From Sutcliffiella sp. FSL R7-0096 (GTDB lineage: Bacteria; Bacillota; Bacilli; Bacillales; Bacillaceae_I), in NCBI RefSeq assembly GCF_038595065.1, contig NZ_CP152003.1, positions 2,956,001 to 3,020,000 of the forward strand: DNA of 64,000 nucleotides, given 5' to 3'. The notes under the pieces are model-generated. The model searched no databases, had not been told where the DNA came from, and worked only from the letters and a program-made list of their open reading frames with translations. Made by a program: the position numbers and the translations under genes. Of this stretch, positions 26,086-36,399 are shown piece after piece; the stretch's first letter is position 1, and each line of letters begins with the position of its first letter.

Positions 26086-27048
26086 GTGACAAACTCTTCT
26101 CCCAAAATTGAGACTGTAAACAAAAATATAGCTCATGATAAAGACTTGGTTGAACTGGCAGGTTATCATGCATATAGAGGGTTTGGGTTAGATGAAAATA
26201 TTAAAGTAAATGGTAATCAATACAAAGTAGTGGATACACTCTATAACCAAGATAGTGGACTAGACGCACTTACAGTTGAGAATTTTGAAACCGGTGAAAT
26301 CATTATTGTATATGTTGGGACTGATGCCTCACAATTCAACGATATAAAGACTGATGCACAACTTTTAATAGGACAAGCGATCCGTAATAACGGTGGTGCT
26401 ATACTCGGAATTGACGGTGTGCAACATACCAATACTTACACCCTTGAACAATCCCCTTATCTCCTGATGAAAATGAAACTAAAGGAAGCCCATGTAGAAC
26501 TCGCTTTTTCAAGATTTTCTACTTTAAGTCACGGCATGTTGATTCCACTTCTGAGCAAATTACATGTACTCACCTTTGCCATCGAAGGTTCACTTGATAC
26601 AATTAGTACCTCTATTAAGGGAGCAACCCACTTTGCTTTTAATGGCACGTTGACTGGGAAACTTATTGGTTTATTTTCTGATTTCGATGATCAAGTAAAA
26701 AGCAAAATGTACTCTTCTTTGGAACCCATTGATGAACTGGCTTCCACCATTAGAGGAATACGTAAAGCCCTAAATCAATTGATTCTTGGCTATCCTAACC
26801 TTTTGACAAACTTTAAACCTTATTTGGATAGCGCGATATTCAGTAACAACAATTTTTTTAACGTCCATCTCTATAATCTTGCTTCTATTAATATTCTTAA
26901 AGAGATGGAAATCCTCTTTGCAGATATCATACATCAGCTTTCATCTCAGCAGGCAGTCAGTATTGATGTACTTGTTGATGTTTCAAAAAAGGTAAAACAA
27001 AACATGGGGATACTTCAAGAGCAAGTGGAACGAGGTACAATCTCGTAA
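26086..27048 (+). CDS. Possible truncated TslA-like (reverse LXG) lipase toxin
   Basis: 320 residues, GTG start five bases after AAGGAGGT. Residues 20-105 (LAGYHAYRGFGLDENIKV, YNQDSGLDALTVENFETGE, IIIVYVGTDASQF) look like the start of a lipase-3/TslA-type alpha/beta domain. From about residue 130 the protein is all helical (LDTISTSIKGATHFAFNG, PIDELASTIRGIRKALNQ, VDVSKKVKQNMGILQEQVE), as in an LXG-like secretion domain placed at the C-terminus. No GxSxG or other hydrolase centre is seen, so the catalytic core seems to be missing, probably by in-frame deletion. It is paired with a TilA-like lipoprotein gene. It could also be an undescribed family of its own. Confidence 0.5.
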   Translation: MTNSSPKIETVNKNIAHDKDLVELAGYHAYRGFGLDENIKVNGNQYKVVDTLYNQDSGLDALTVENFETGEIIIVYVGTDASQFNDIKTDAQLLIGQAIRNNGGAILGIDGVQHTNTYTLEQSPYLLMKMKLKEAHVELAFSRFSTLSHGMLIPLLSKLHVLTFAIEGSLDTISTSIKGATHFAFNGTLTGKLIGLFSDFDDQVKSKMYSSLEPIDELASTIRGIRKALNQLILGYPNLLTNFKPYLDSAIFSNNNFFNVHLYNLASINILKEMEILFADIIHQLSSQQAVSIDVLVDVSKKVKQNMGILQEQVERGTIS

Positions 27049-27090
27049 ACTAAAATACACGTATATGGAAATACGTGTATTTTAGTTTTG
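27049..27090 (+). terminator. Intrinsic terminator after the DUF1672 operon
   Basis: Perfect 16 bp inverted repeat (ACTAAAATACACGTAT and its complement, loop ATGGAA) followed by TTTTG. It begins right at the stop codon of the upstream gene. Confidence 0.85.
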
Positions 27091-27167
27091 TAGAGATTAC
27101 TACAGAGTTAATATGAATAGCAAGAACCGTAACAACCACCGATTTCTTGACCACTAATAACAACATT

Positions 27168-27812
27168 CTACATTGGACGAGGAACTTGATCCCATAGCTT
27201 ATAATAGCGAAGAAAGTTATCGTCTCTGAAAGAAGTATTGCATTCCAATAGTTCAACATAGAAGAACCAGTCTTGGGTTAAGCTTTCCTCCTTAAGAACA
27301 ATACTGTATTCCCAAATCTCATTTTTACTATATGGGATATATTCTTTAAATGTAGCTTCCGTCAAAGTGGATTGATTTCCATTAAAGCAAACAAACCGAA
27401 CGTTTTTCTTGTTGGACGAAGGCTTAACTAAAATCGTTCCGGTAAGATTGTCATGATGTAGGTATAATTGTTGATGCTTAATTTTTGTATTTTCCATGAT
27501 AGTTTCTCCATGTCTCCCCCCAATATAATAAGCATCCGTCATATAGGAAGAAGAAAAGCTAAATCGAAAAGAAAAACCTTCTGAGGCCAATCCAGACTGT
27601 TTTACTATAAAGTCCACAAACTTAACGACTTCAAAATTATCCATTACTATTTCTTTTGTACAAGGAATGGATCTATCATCCCCACCTAAAGAGTAGTTTA
27701 TCATCAGTTGCTCGTAATCCATTGTGCTATGCATCCTCACATAGCCCTCTAATTTACACAGGGTATATGAATGATCCATAAGGTCTGCATGGAGCAGCGT
27801 AATGTTCACCAT
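27168..27812 (-). CDS. Unrecognised protein
   Basis: 214 residues with no family that I recognise. It has no signal peptide or membrane segment, is rich in aromatic residues (FSFRFSFSSSYMTDAYYIGG near residue 79), and looks like a beta-rich soluble protein. It lies 28 bp downstream of the alpha-amylase gene on the same strand and may be co-transcribed with it, although I see no clear terminator either way. The AT-rich coding sequence resembles the neighbouring DUF1672 genes more than the amylase. I give no function. Confidence 0.6.
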   Translation of the reverse strand: MVNITLLHADLMDHSYTLCKLEGYVRMHSTMDYEQLMINYSLGGDDRSIPCTKEIVMDNFEVVKFVDFIVKQSGLASEGFSFRFSFSSSYMTDAYYIGGRHGETIMENTKIKHQQLYLHHDNLTGTILVKPSSNKKNVRFVCFNGNQSTLTEATFKEYIPYSKNEIWEYSIVLKEESLTQDWFFYVELLECNTSFRDDNFLRYYKLWDQVPRPM

Positions 27813-27840
27813 ATAGAACCCCTTCCCTCTTATCCAACCT

Positions 27841-29394
<1,554 letters not shown>

Positions 29395-29415
29395 TTACCC
29401 CTCTCCCCTTTTTGT

Positions 29416-29568
29416 GCAAACGCTTTCATATTAAACCAAAAAAATATGTTTCTGTTACTATCACTTCCTAACTCTCTCTTTTTCATTGAGCAAGCGTTAG
29501 CATTTTCCCATAGGTGATAATTCCAAATTTATATTAACACGATGATTTTTAACTGCGCAACCGTTTTC
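29416..29568 (-). promoter_or_regulatory. Three LacI/CcpA-type operators upstream of the amylase gene
   Basis: Read on the minus strand: GAAAGCGTTTGC (29427-29416), GCTAACGCTTGC (29501-29490) and GAAAACGGTTGC (29568-29557), 74 and 67 bp apart. All share the central CG and the TTGC right half. The nearest one is cre-like (TGAAAGCGTTTGCA). They could bind CcpA or a MalR-like repressor. The rest of the gap 29392-29726 contains only the terminator listed next. Confidence 0.5.
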
Positions 29569-29654
29569 TTTTTATTCTGAAAATAATAAACCTTTTTTCC
29601 TATCAGTTTTACTTACAAGAAATCAGTAAATGTATAACCACGATTTCTTGTACA

Positions 29655-29686
29655 ATAAAAAAAACGCCCCTTTGGAGCGTTTTTTG
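29655..29686 (-). terminator. Intrinsic terminator of the GH18 gene
   Basis: Minus-strand stem AAAACGCTCC / GGGGCGTTTT (one mismatch) with a short AAA loop and a following T-run. It lies 41 bp after the GH18 stop. Confidence 0.75.
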
Positions 29687-29726
29687 TGTAAAAACTTAAA
29701 GCATTAATTTCTGCAGCTATTCTTTT

Positions 29727-31241
29727 TTATCTACTCAATTCTGTATATATTCGTTCCAATAATACTCTATCAGGATCTTGACTTAATTCCCACATCATCG
29801 CTCCACCAAGTCCATTAGTTTTCAGAAATTCGGTTTTTTTTACTATCGATTCTTCATCATCATAACTGATGAACGTATTGCCATCATAAAGAATCGGTAC
29901 CTCTGTATCTTCTAACCAGTAACGTTCAAAGCCGTTCTTATTGATGTAATCCGAATAAAGCTTGGAATAGCTAAACGATGTACCTCCATTGAACGACTGA
30001 TACAAGCCGTTGTTAGCAGCATCTGCATCATGGAACACCCTACCGTAAAAAGGCAATCCCATAACAAGCTTATCTGCCGGCACACCACTTTCCATATAGG
30101 TTTCTATGCCGTCTTGCACACTCCATTGCCAACTGAACGCACTATTAGGATCTGGATACAATGGCGCATTCAAACCGGTTAATTCATCCCATTCCCCATT
30201 GATGTCATAGGTCATCAACTGAATATAATCGACATATCGATGAAGTTCCGATAGCTCCATGTTTGCTGCGTGAGACTTACTCGCCCCTGCAGCAATTGTT
30301 AACAAATACTCTTTACCATCCTTCTTTTCTTGCTCGTTCAAGGTTTCCCTAATCTTTTTAAGTAAAAGTGTATAATTACGCTTATCCTCAGGCCGGTTCA
30401 CATTATCAGGATGTCCCCCACTTACCGGGTACTCCCAGTCCAAATCGACTCCATCAAAACCATGTTCTAACATAAATAGTCGAACACTTTCTGCAAACCT
30501 GGCTCTAGACTCTTCTGAAGCTGCAGCGTCGGAGAAATTCTTCGACCAAGTCCATCCGCCAACAGAAATCATCGTTTTTAAATGGGGGTGCTGCTTCTTT
30601 AGCTGTTGTAGTTGCTTGAAGTTTTCATGATCGGTTGCTGGGTCGCCCACTACTATTTTTCCATCTTCTGATATATTAGCAAATGCGTAGTTGATATGTG
30701 TTAATTTGCTTGCATCAATGTCGGTGACGTGGAATCCGGAATAACTGGCCCATCCGGCATAATAGCCGACCATTTTATATTCTGCGTCCATTTCTTCTTG
30801 ATTTTCCACAGTGACTTTTTTCGTTGCTTCCGCCTTTTGTCCAGCGCTATCATATACAACGACTTTAAGTATCTGCTCCCCGTTTTCTACCCAGGGATCG
30901 GTTGCCCAATTGATAGTGTAAGGCGCTTCTGTCTTTTCGCCGATTAAGTAATCTCCATTACTAGAATAAAATTCAACCTTACTTATTTCGTTGTCATCCT
31001 TTGCTTCTACAAGAAGCTCCACATCACCACTGACAACCGAATCTTCCTTCTCTTCAGGAGAATGGCTGAAGCTAGTAATCTCGGGTGGGTTGTCTACCAC
31101 TTTCTCCACTGCTTCTGATTCCTTTTCTGTAGGTAAATTAGTAGTTACTGTTTTAGTAGAAGTTGTCCAATATATAGCTATTGTACTTACTATAACAAGG
31201 AGAACCAAAATATATAATATACGCTTCCGTCTAAGTTGCAT
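29727..31241 (-). CDS. Membrane-anchored or secreted GH18 glycosidase (chitinase family)
   Basis: About 504 residues from the ATG at 31241 (AGGAGG 12 bases upstream). A basic N-terminus and one hydrophobic segment (residues 6-28) act as a signal or anchor. An Ig-like domain follows (about 50-150, with SGDVELLVEAKDDNEISKVEFY), then a GH18 barrel starting at KMVGYYAGW. The barrel shows SVGGWTWS and the catalytic motif DGVDLDWEYP, with the acid Glu as the last acidic residue. Members degrade chitin or other GlcNAc polymers, and some Bacillus relatives act on spore cortex. No chitin-binding domain is visible, so the substrate is open. Confidence 0.88.
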   Translation of the reverse strand: MQLRRKRILYILVLLVIVSTIAIYWTTSTKTVTTNLPTEKESEAVEKVVDNPPEITSFSHSPEEKEDSVVSGDVELLVEAKDDNEISKVEFYSSNGDYLIGEKTEAPYTINWATDPWVENGEQILKVVVYDSAGQKAEATKKVTVENQEEMDAEYKMVGYYAGWASYSGFHVTDIDASKLTHINYAFANISEDGKIVVGDPATDHENFKQLQQLKKQHPHLKTMISVGGWTWSKNFSDAAASEESRARFAESVRLFMLEHGFDGVDLDWEYPVSGGHPDNVNRPEDKRNYTLLLKKIRETLNEQEKKDGKEYLLTIAAGASKSHAANMELSELHRYVDYIQLMTYDINGEWDELTGLNAPLYPDPNSAFSWQWSVQDGIETYMESGVPADKLVMGLPFYGRVFHDADAANNGLYQSFNGGTSFSYSKLYSDYINKNGFERYWLEDTEVPILYDGNTFISYDDEESIVKKTEFLKTNGLGGAMMWELSQDPDRVLLERIYTELSR

Positions 31242-31384
31242 GTTCTTTAACTTCCTCCTATTACACTGCCTACCTATTATTGTAATATGCATGAGATGGA
31301 GGATGTAGCGGTAAATATTAGTGAAGGATTTCCCATAAAGTGGTATGATAAGATTGATTTCAGAATATGGAGGTAGGTGGATTT

Positions 31385-31732
31385 ATGGGGAAAGCTAAGT
31401 GGATCACCATCATTATTTTTTCATTCTTACTATCTGCCTGTACACCCAACGAGTCTATTTCATTAGAAGGAAGCTTGCCACCTCTCCCAACAGTGTCTAT
31501 TGATGGGAATGAAGTAAATATATACCGTGGCGATTATTGTTGGTTTGTATGCACTGATGATGAATCCATTGTTGAAAAAGTCAAAACCAAAAAACATTCC
31601 CAAGTCGCTAAGAATTCCCCCATATCCATTGGGTTTGCTTCTGAACTAAAACAGGATAGAATAATACTATTGAGCAAGGGACAAGATGAATTAGCACTAA
31701 GTGAACATCCACTTGTCCTGGAAGTAAAATAA
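31385..31732 (+). CDS. Small putative lipoprotein
   Basis: 115 residues from the ATG at 31385, preceded by GGAGG. The signal peptide ends in LLSAC (Cys near residue 19). The mature part contains YRGDYCWFVCTDD, with two cysteines three residues apart, and no domain that I recognise. It stands alone on the plus strand between two minus-strand genes and shares a bidirectional terminator with brxB. Function unknown. Confidence 0.75.
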   Translation: MGKAKWITIIIFSFLLSACTPNESISLEGSLPPLPTVSIDGNEVNIYRGDYCWFVCTDDESIVEKVKTKKHSQVAKNSPISIGFASELKQDRIILLSKGQDELALSEHPLVLEVK

Positions 31733-31772
31733 AAAGAGTGCCGGTTCCATCAATGGGACCGGCACTCTTCTA
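31732..31772. terminator. Bidirectional intrinsic terminator
   Basis: A long stem (AGAGTGCCGGT pairing with ACCGGCACTCT and beyond) flanked by A-rich and T-rich runs. It serves the small lipoprotein gene (plus) and brxB (minus). Confidence 0.85.
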
Positions 31773-31780
31773 ATTAACTC

Positions 31781-32218
31781 TTAAAGCTCTTCACAATGAT
31801 CTTCAAAATACCCTTGTAGCTTTGTGATAACTGACATTGGCGCATGGCCTTCGATTTCGTGTCTTTCTACCATCGTTACAATTTCACCATCTTTTAATAA
31901 GGCAAAAGAAGGAGAGGATGGTGGGTAACCTTCGAAATATTCACGTGCTTTCTCCGTCGCTTCTTTATCTTGCCCAGCGAACACAGTAACCAAGTGTGTT
32001 GGACGCTTGTCATAATGCACCGCATGCGTTGCAGCTGGACGAGCGATGCCGCCTGCACAACCGCAAACAGAGTTCACCATTACAAGTGTCGTCCCTTTAC
32101 GCGCAAATGCTTCTTCTACATCTTCAACCGTTCTAAGTTGCTCATATCCAGCGTTATCCATCTCTTCTCTGGCAGTTCGAACAACATCATTCATAAACAT
32201 ATTAAAATCGATATTCAT
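31781..32218 (-). CDS. brxB: Bacilliredoxin (BrxA/BrxB family, YqiW-like)
   Basis: 145 residues of the DUF1094 thioredoxin-like family, with the active site CGC in [16 protein letters not shown] near residue 51. In Bacillus these proteins remove bacillithiol from S-bacillithiolated proteins in the cytoplasm. B. subtilis has two, YphP (BrxA) and YqiW (BrxB). Proximity to yqiXYZ and yqjA homologues favours YqiW. Monocistronic, with its own terminator. Confidence 0.88.
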   Translation of the reverse strand: MNIDFNMFMNDVVRTAREEMDNAGYEQLRTVEDVEEAFARKGTTLVMVNSVCGCAGGIARPAATHAVHYDKRPTHLVTVFAGQDKEATEKAREYFEGYPPSSPSFALLKDGEIVTMVERHEIEGHAPMSVITKLQGYFEDHCEEL

Positions 32219-32358
32219 GTTGTATCACCTCAAGTTTTAAACTACTCTTATCATACCAATTTTTTTCAAATAAAAAAACAAAAAAGGTTTATTTTCTATA
32301 CGGGCGGGTATTATATCACTAACATCTAGATATCCATACCCCTATACTCCCTAGATGA

Positions 32359-32390
32359 AGGAAAGTGATATGCTCACTTTCCTTTTTTTG
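32359..32390 (+). terminator. Orphan intrinsic terminator, possible end of a small RNA
   Basis: Perfect 10 bp stem AGGAAAGTGA / TCACTTTCCT with a 5 base loop and seven T after it, on the plus strand. No plus-strand gene precedes it (brxB is on the other strand), so it may end a short RNA starting in 32240-32330, or insulate the metE leader. Confidence 0.55.
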
Positions 32391-32482
32391 TTTCAATCCA
32401 TTACTTCTTAAAATTATCTTTGACAGTGTGGATTTGTCATGCTAGTATGATTATTAATTCTAAATTAATCAAATATTTAACA

Positions 32483-32594
32483 CTCTTATTAAGAGAGGCG
32501 GAGGGACTGGCCCATTGATGCCCAGCAACCATTCAATACTTTGATTGAAAAGGTGCTAAATCCTGCATAGCTATTTGCTGTGAGTGATAAGAGA
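32483..32594 (+). ncRNA. SAM-I (S-box) riboswitch of metE
   Basis: Typical S-box order: closing helix CTCTTAT / ATAAGAG, the core GCGGAGGGACTGGCCC, GATGCCCAGCAACC, and then AAGGTGCTAAATCC. High S-adenosylmethionine stabilises the aptamer and lets the terminator at 32610-32637 form; without it the AGAGAGG segment pairs with CCTCTCT as an antiterminator. It is the first of two riboswitches in the leader. Confidence 0.95.
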
Positions 32595-32609
32595 GGATTT
32601 TATTACACA

Positions 32610-32637
32610 GCCTCTCTATTTATTAGAGAGGCTTTTT
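32610..32637 (+). terminator. Terminator of the SAM riboswitch
   Basis: GCCTCTCT / AGAGAGGC stem with a 7 base loop, then TTTTT, directly after the S-box. Confidence 0.9.
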
Positions 32638-32669
32638 AAATTATTTGATGATTATACTAAAACTTCATA

Positions 32670-32850
32670 TCAAATGCATTAGGTGCTGAGCAAGTGATTC
32701 GCTCGGCTAAAAGGGAAGCCCGGTGTAATTCCGGCACGGTCCCGCCACTGTGATGGGGAGCGACTTATCAAAAATCCACTGTTTCATTTTGAAATGGGAA
32801 GGGATAAGAAGCAATGAACCTAAGTCAGGATACCTGCCTATTGTATGCGC
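32670..32850 (+). ncRNA. Cobalamin (AdoCbl) riboswitch of metE
   Basis: The aptamer shows the expected series AGGTGCTGAG, AAAAGGGAAGCCCGGTG, the B12 box GCCACTGTGATGGGGAGC, and the 3' part AAGTCAGGATACCTGCC. It is followed by a second terminator (32936-32969). With adenosylcobalamin bound, transcription of the B12-independent methionine synthase would stop. A SAM-I plus AdoCbl pair in front of metE has been described in Bacillus clausii. Confidence 0.95.
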
Positions 32851-32935
32851 TTGTACTCTACGAGGTTATAGAGGGGAGTGAGGAATACGTGTTGAGGATA
32901 CCAGAATGTCTCAACTCTAGTTAAGTGTGCGTATG

Positions 32936-32969
32936 AATCTCCCTTTTTTTAAAAAAGGGAGATTTTTTA
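32936..32969 (+). terminator. Terminator of the cobalamin riboswitch
   Basis: AATCTCCCTTTTTT / AAAAAAGGGAGATT with almost no loop sequence beyond the A/T run, then TTTTTT. It lies 37 bp before metE. Confidence 0.9.
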
Positions 32970-33006
32970 GTTGTAGACAAAATCACAATAAACAAGGAGA
33001 GATAAA

Positions 33007-35304
33007 ATGACTAACACTTTAAGTTCAAATCTTGGATATCCACGAATTGGGGAAAAACGCGAATGGAAAAAGTCTCTTGAACAATTTTGGGCAGGTAATT
33101 TAGATAAAGATGTGTTTGTGAGACAAATGAAGGAATTACGCCTTCAATTTCTGAAAAAGCAAAAGGATCTAGGCATCGATTTAATCCCCACCGGTGACTT
33201 CAGTCTATATGACCATGTACTTGACACAGCAGTGATGTTTGGCCTTGTGCCCAAGCGATTTGAATACCAAGGTGGTACGGTGCCCCTGCAGACCTATTTC
33301 GCTATAGCCAGAGGTGCAGAAAATGCGGTTGCATCTGAAATGACTAAATGGTTTAACACAAATTATCACTATATTGTTCCTGAGTTGGAGGATGCTCTTC
33401 CCTGCTTAGTGGAAAACCGCCCCCTTCAATATTATAAGGAAGCTAAACAAAAGCTCGGAATTAAAGGAAAGCCCGTGATCTTAGGCCCTATCTCCTTTGT
33501 AAAATTGGCCAAAGGCTATGATAAAAGTCAGTTTCAAGCAGTTGTTGAGCGATTTATTCCTTTATATGCAGAGATTTTAAGAGAATTGCAGGAGGAAGAT
33601 GTAGAATGGGTGCAAATCGATGAACCGATTCTATCTACAACCATCTCTACAGAAGAAATTGCATTATTTCACGATGTCTATCAAAAACTGTATGAAGCAG
33701 CACCATCTCTAAATGTGATACTACAAACCTACTTTGAAGGAGTAGATCACTATAAAGAAATAATTTCTCTTCCTGTAAAAGGAATAGGTCTGGATTTTGT
33801 ACATGATCAAGGTCAAAATCTTGCTGCACTAAAGAGGGACGGGTTTCCAAAAGATAAAGTCCTTGCAGCGGGTATCATTGATGGTCGTAATATTTGGCGT
33901 ACAGACCTTGAAGATACTTTTTCCATTCTGGAAGAGATTTCAAAGGTAGTAACGGAAAGCAATCTTATTGTGCAACCTTCTTCAAGCTTATTACACGTGC
34001 CTGTCACGGTGCAAAATGAAGAAACAATTGATGATTCATTAAAAGGTGCACTCTCATTTGCTGATGAAAAATTAAAAGAAGTAGCAGTGCTTGCAAAAGG
34101 TTTTCAAGATGGAAAAGAAACCATCCAGGATGAAATTGCATCATCCGCCAGGGCGATTCAAACATTAAAAAGTTATTCCAGCCGTAATAATATCGAGGTC
34201 CAAAAAAAGATTCGTAATTTAAATGATTATAAAGCTGAACGCAGATCTACATATGGTGTTCGCCAAAAATTGCAAGAAGATGCTTTTCAGTTACCGCTTT
34301 TACCGACTACGACGATTGGCAGCTTCCCTCAAACACAGGAAGTAATAAAACAAAGGCAAAAATGGAGAAAATCTAATTTAACTGACTTTGAATATGGAGA
34401 ATTCATAGAGTCTGAAATAAAAAAGTGGATTCACATCCAAGAGGAAATCGACCTTGATGTTTTAGTGCACGGAGAGTTCGAACGAACCGATATGGTGGAA
34501 TATTTCGGAGAAAAATTAGCTGGTTTTCAGTTTACGAAATTTGGTTGGGTTCAGTCGTATGGATCAAGATGCGTAAAACCGCCAATCATTTTTGGTGATG
34601 TCTCATTCCAAGCCCCAATGACCATAAAAGAAACTTTATTTGCCCAATCATTGACTGACAAGCCAGTAAAAGGAATGCTGACCGGACCTATTACCATATT
34701 AAACTGGTCTTTTGTTCGAAATGATATTCCACGGGATGATGTGGCAAACCAAATAGCACTTTCTCTTCGGAAAGAGGTAGAGTTCCTTGAAGGAAATGGT
34801 ATTAGGATGATTCAAGTGGATGAACCAGCTCTTCGTGAAGGTCTTCCATTGAAAAAGGAAAAATGGGATGCCTATTTAAATGCAGCGGTTTATTCGTTCA
34901 AACTTGCAACATCTTCAGTCCAGGATGAAACACAAATCCATACTCATATGTGTTATTCGGATTTTGAAGATATTATCGATGCGATAAAAGCACTCGATGC
35001 CGATGTTATCTCCATAGAAACCTCCAGAAGTCATGGCTCACTCATCCATTCTTTTGAGGAAAATACGTATGACAATGGCATAGGACTTGGGGTATATGAC
35101 ATTCATAGTCCAAGGGTCCCTCATCTAGATGAGATAAGGAGCAACATTGACCGAGCCCTTCAAGTGCTTGACCCAAAGCAGTTCTGGATCAATCCGGATT
35201 GTGGTTTAAAGACTCGCGGTTTGGAAGAGACGGTCGCTTCCCTTAAAGTGATGGTTCAAGCTGCCAAACAAACTAGAGAAAGTCTGTTGGTTAAAGAGCG
35301 ATAA
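33007..35304 (+). CDS. metE: Cobalamin-independent methionine synthase MetE
   Basis: Transfers a methyl group from 5-methyltetrahydropteroyltriglutamate to homocysteine, giving methionine, in the cytoplasm and without B12. 765 residues, the normal length for the two-barrel enzyme: the N-terminal barrel starts [16 protein letters not shown], and the catalytic C-terminal barrel starts at [11 protein letters not shown]. The zinc ligands are in HTHMCYSDF and [10 protein letters not shown], and the homocysteine/folate site in [17 protein letters not shown] precedes the ATG. Expression is controlled by the tandem riboswitches upstream, so it should be on only when both SAM and adenosylcobalamin are low. 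Confidence 0.97.
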   Translation: MTNTLSSNLGYPRIGEKREWKKSLEQFWAGNLDKDVFVRQMKELRLQFLKKQKDLGIDLIPTGDFSLYDHVLDTAVMFGLVPKRFEYQGGTVPLQTYFAIARGAENAVASEMTKWFNTNYHYIVPELEDALPCLVENRPLQYYKEAKQKLGIKGKPVILGPISFVKLAKGYDKSQFQAVVERFIPLYAEILRELQEEDVEWVQIDEPILSTTISTEEIALFHDVYQKLYEAAPSLNVILQTYFEGVDHYKEIISLPVKGIGLDFVHDQGQNLAALKRDGFPKDKVLAAGIIDGRNIWRTDLEDTFSILEEISKVVTESNLIVQPSSSLLHVPVTVQNEETIDDSLKGALSFADEKLKEVAVLAKGFQDGKETIQDEIASSARAIQTLKSYSSRNNIEVQKKIRNLNDYKAERRSTYGVRQKLQEDAFQLPLLPTTTIGSFPQTQEVIKQRQKWRKSNLTDFEYGEFIESEIKKWIHIQEEIDLDVLVHGEFERTDMVEYFGEKLAGFQFTKFGWVQSYGSRCVKPPIIFGDVSFQAPMTIKETLFAQSLTDKPVKGMLTGPITILNWSFVRNDIPRDDVANQIALSLRKEVEFLEGNGIRMIQVDEPALREGLPLKKEKWDAYLNAAVYSFKLATSSVQDETQIHTHMCYSDFEDIIDAIKALDADVISIETSRSHGSLIHSFEENTYDNGIGLGVYDIHSPRVPHLDEIRSNIDRALQVLDPKQFWINPDCGLKTRGLEETVASLKVMVQAAKQTRESLLVKER

Positions 35305-35318
35305 CCGAATAAAAGAAA

Positions 35319-35358
35319 AGGAATGCGAGAGTTATTTTGCAATCTCGCATTCCTATTT
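35319..35358. terminator. Bidirectional terminator between metE and meaB
   Basis: Perfect 12 bp stem AGGAATGCGAGA / TCTCGCATTCCT with a 12 base loop between the convergent genes; an A-rich side and a T-containing side serve both directions. Confidence 0.8.
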
Positions 35359-35364
35359 GAATAA

Positions 35365-36399
35365 TCATCTTCCCTTTTCATTTCTCTTATAAATTTGCAT
35401 CAGTCTATTCACACCTGCTGAGACAGAGAGCTCGTCCGTACTTATCTGCTTTTCTATCAGAGGTAAATTTGATGTGATATCTTCATCCCCAAAGAAAAGC
35501 ATTTCTAGCTGGTCCTTTAAAGAAGTGTAGAACCAGCTCCGTTTTTGTTCTTTTCTCCTATATTCGAACTGCTCTGAAGCTTTGGTCACCTCAACAAATT
35601 TGTTAATCAGTTTCCATGTATGATCAATTCCCTGATTATGCAGCGCCGAACATGTAAATGCCTTCGTTTCCCATCCTTCTGTTGCAGGCTGAAGGAAATG
35701 AAGGATTTGTCTATATTCATGTGCGGTCCTCTCGGCTCTTGCTTTATTATCTCCATCCGCTTTGTTCACCACAATCGAATCAACAAGCTCCATAATGCCC
35801 TTTTTCATTCCTTGCAGCTCATCGCCTGCACCTGTTAGAACAAGCAGTAAAAAGAAATCTACCATATCTCGCACAATGGCTTCGCTCTGTCCGACTCCAA
35901 CAGTCTCCACTAAAATCACATCATACCCTGCTGCTTCACATAAAAGAATGCTTTCCCTTGTCTTTCGATGAACTCCACCTAATGTGCCACTTGAAGGGGA
36001 GGGACGGATGAACGCCTGCGGATGCCTTGCGAGTTGTTCCATCCTCGTTTTGTCCCCTAGGATACTACCACCTGTCTTGGAACTGCTCGGATCAACTGCA
36101 AGCACGGCCACTTTATGGCCCTGCTCGCACAAATACAACCCGAATGCTTCAATAAAGGTGCTCTTTCCTGCACCTGGTACACCGCTTATTCCTATTCGAA
36201 CAGAGTGCCCAGTGGATGGCATAATCTCCTGAATGATTTCCTGACTTTTATGAAAATGTCGTGTTGCATTGCTTTCCACAAGCGTGATGGCTTGAGCAAG
36301 GTCAGAACGGACTCCTTTATGGATACCTGAAATGATATCCGCTGTACTCCGCTCTTCCTTTTTAAGCACCTTTTTTCGAGGTTTGCGCTCTTTACTCAT
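35365..36399 (-). CDS. meaB: MeaB/ArgK-type GTPase, chaperone of methylmalonyl-CoA mutase
   Basis: G3E-family GTPase of about 344 residues that protects and reloads adenosylcobalamin in methylmalonyl-CoA mutase. P-loop [10 protein letters not shown] near residue 69, Walker B-like [14 protein letters not shown] near 160 and NKAD for guanine near 210. I chose the ATG at 36399, which overlaps the mutB stop (ATGAGTAA), because an earlier in-frame start would lie inside mutB. The overlap implies coupled translation with the mutase subunits. Confidence 0.9.
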   Translation of the reverse strand: MSKERKPRKKVLKKEERSTADIISGIHKGVRSDLAQAITLVESNATRHFHKSQEIIQEIMPSTGHSVRIGISGVPGAGKSTFIEAFGLYLCEQGHKVAVLAVDPSSSKTGGSILGDKTRMEQLARHPQAFIRPSPSSGTLGGVHRKTRESILLCEAAGYDVILVETVGVGQSEAIVRDMVDFFLLLVLTGAGDELQGMKKGIMELVDSIVVNKADGDNKARAERTAHEYRQILHFLQPATEGWETKAFTCSALHNQGIDHTWKLINKFVEVTKASEQFEYRRKEQKRSWFYTSLKDQLEMLFFGDEDITSNLPLIEKQISTDELSVSAGVNRLMQIYKRNEKGR

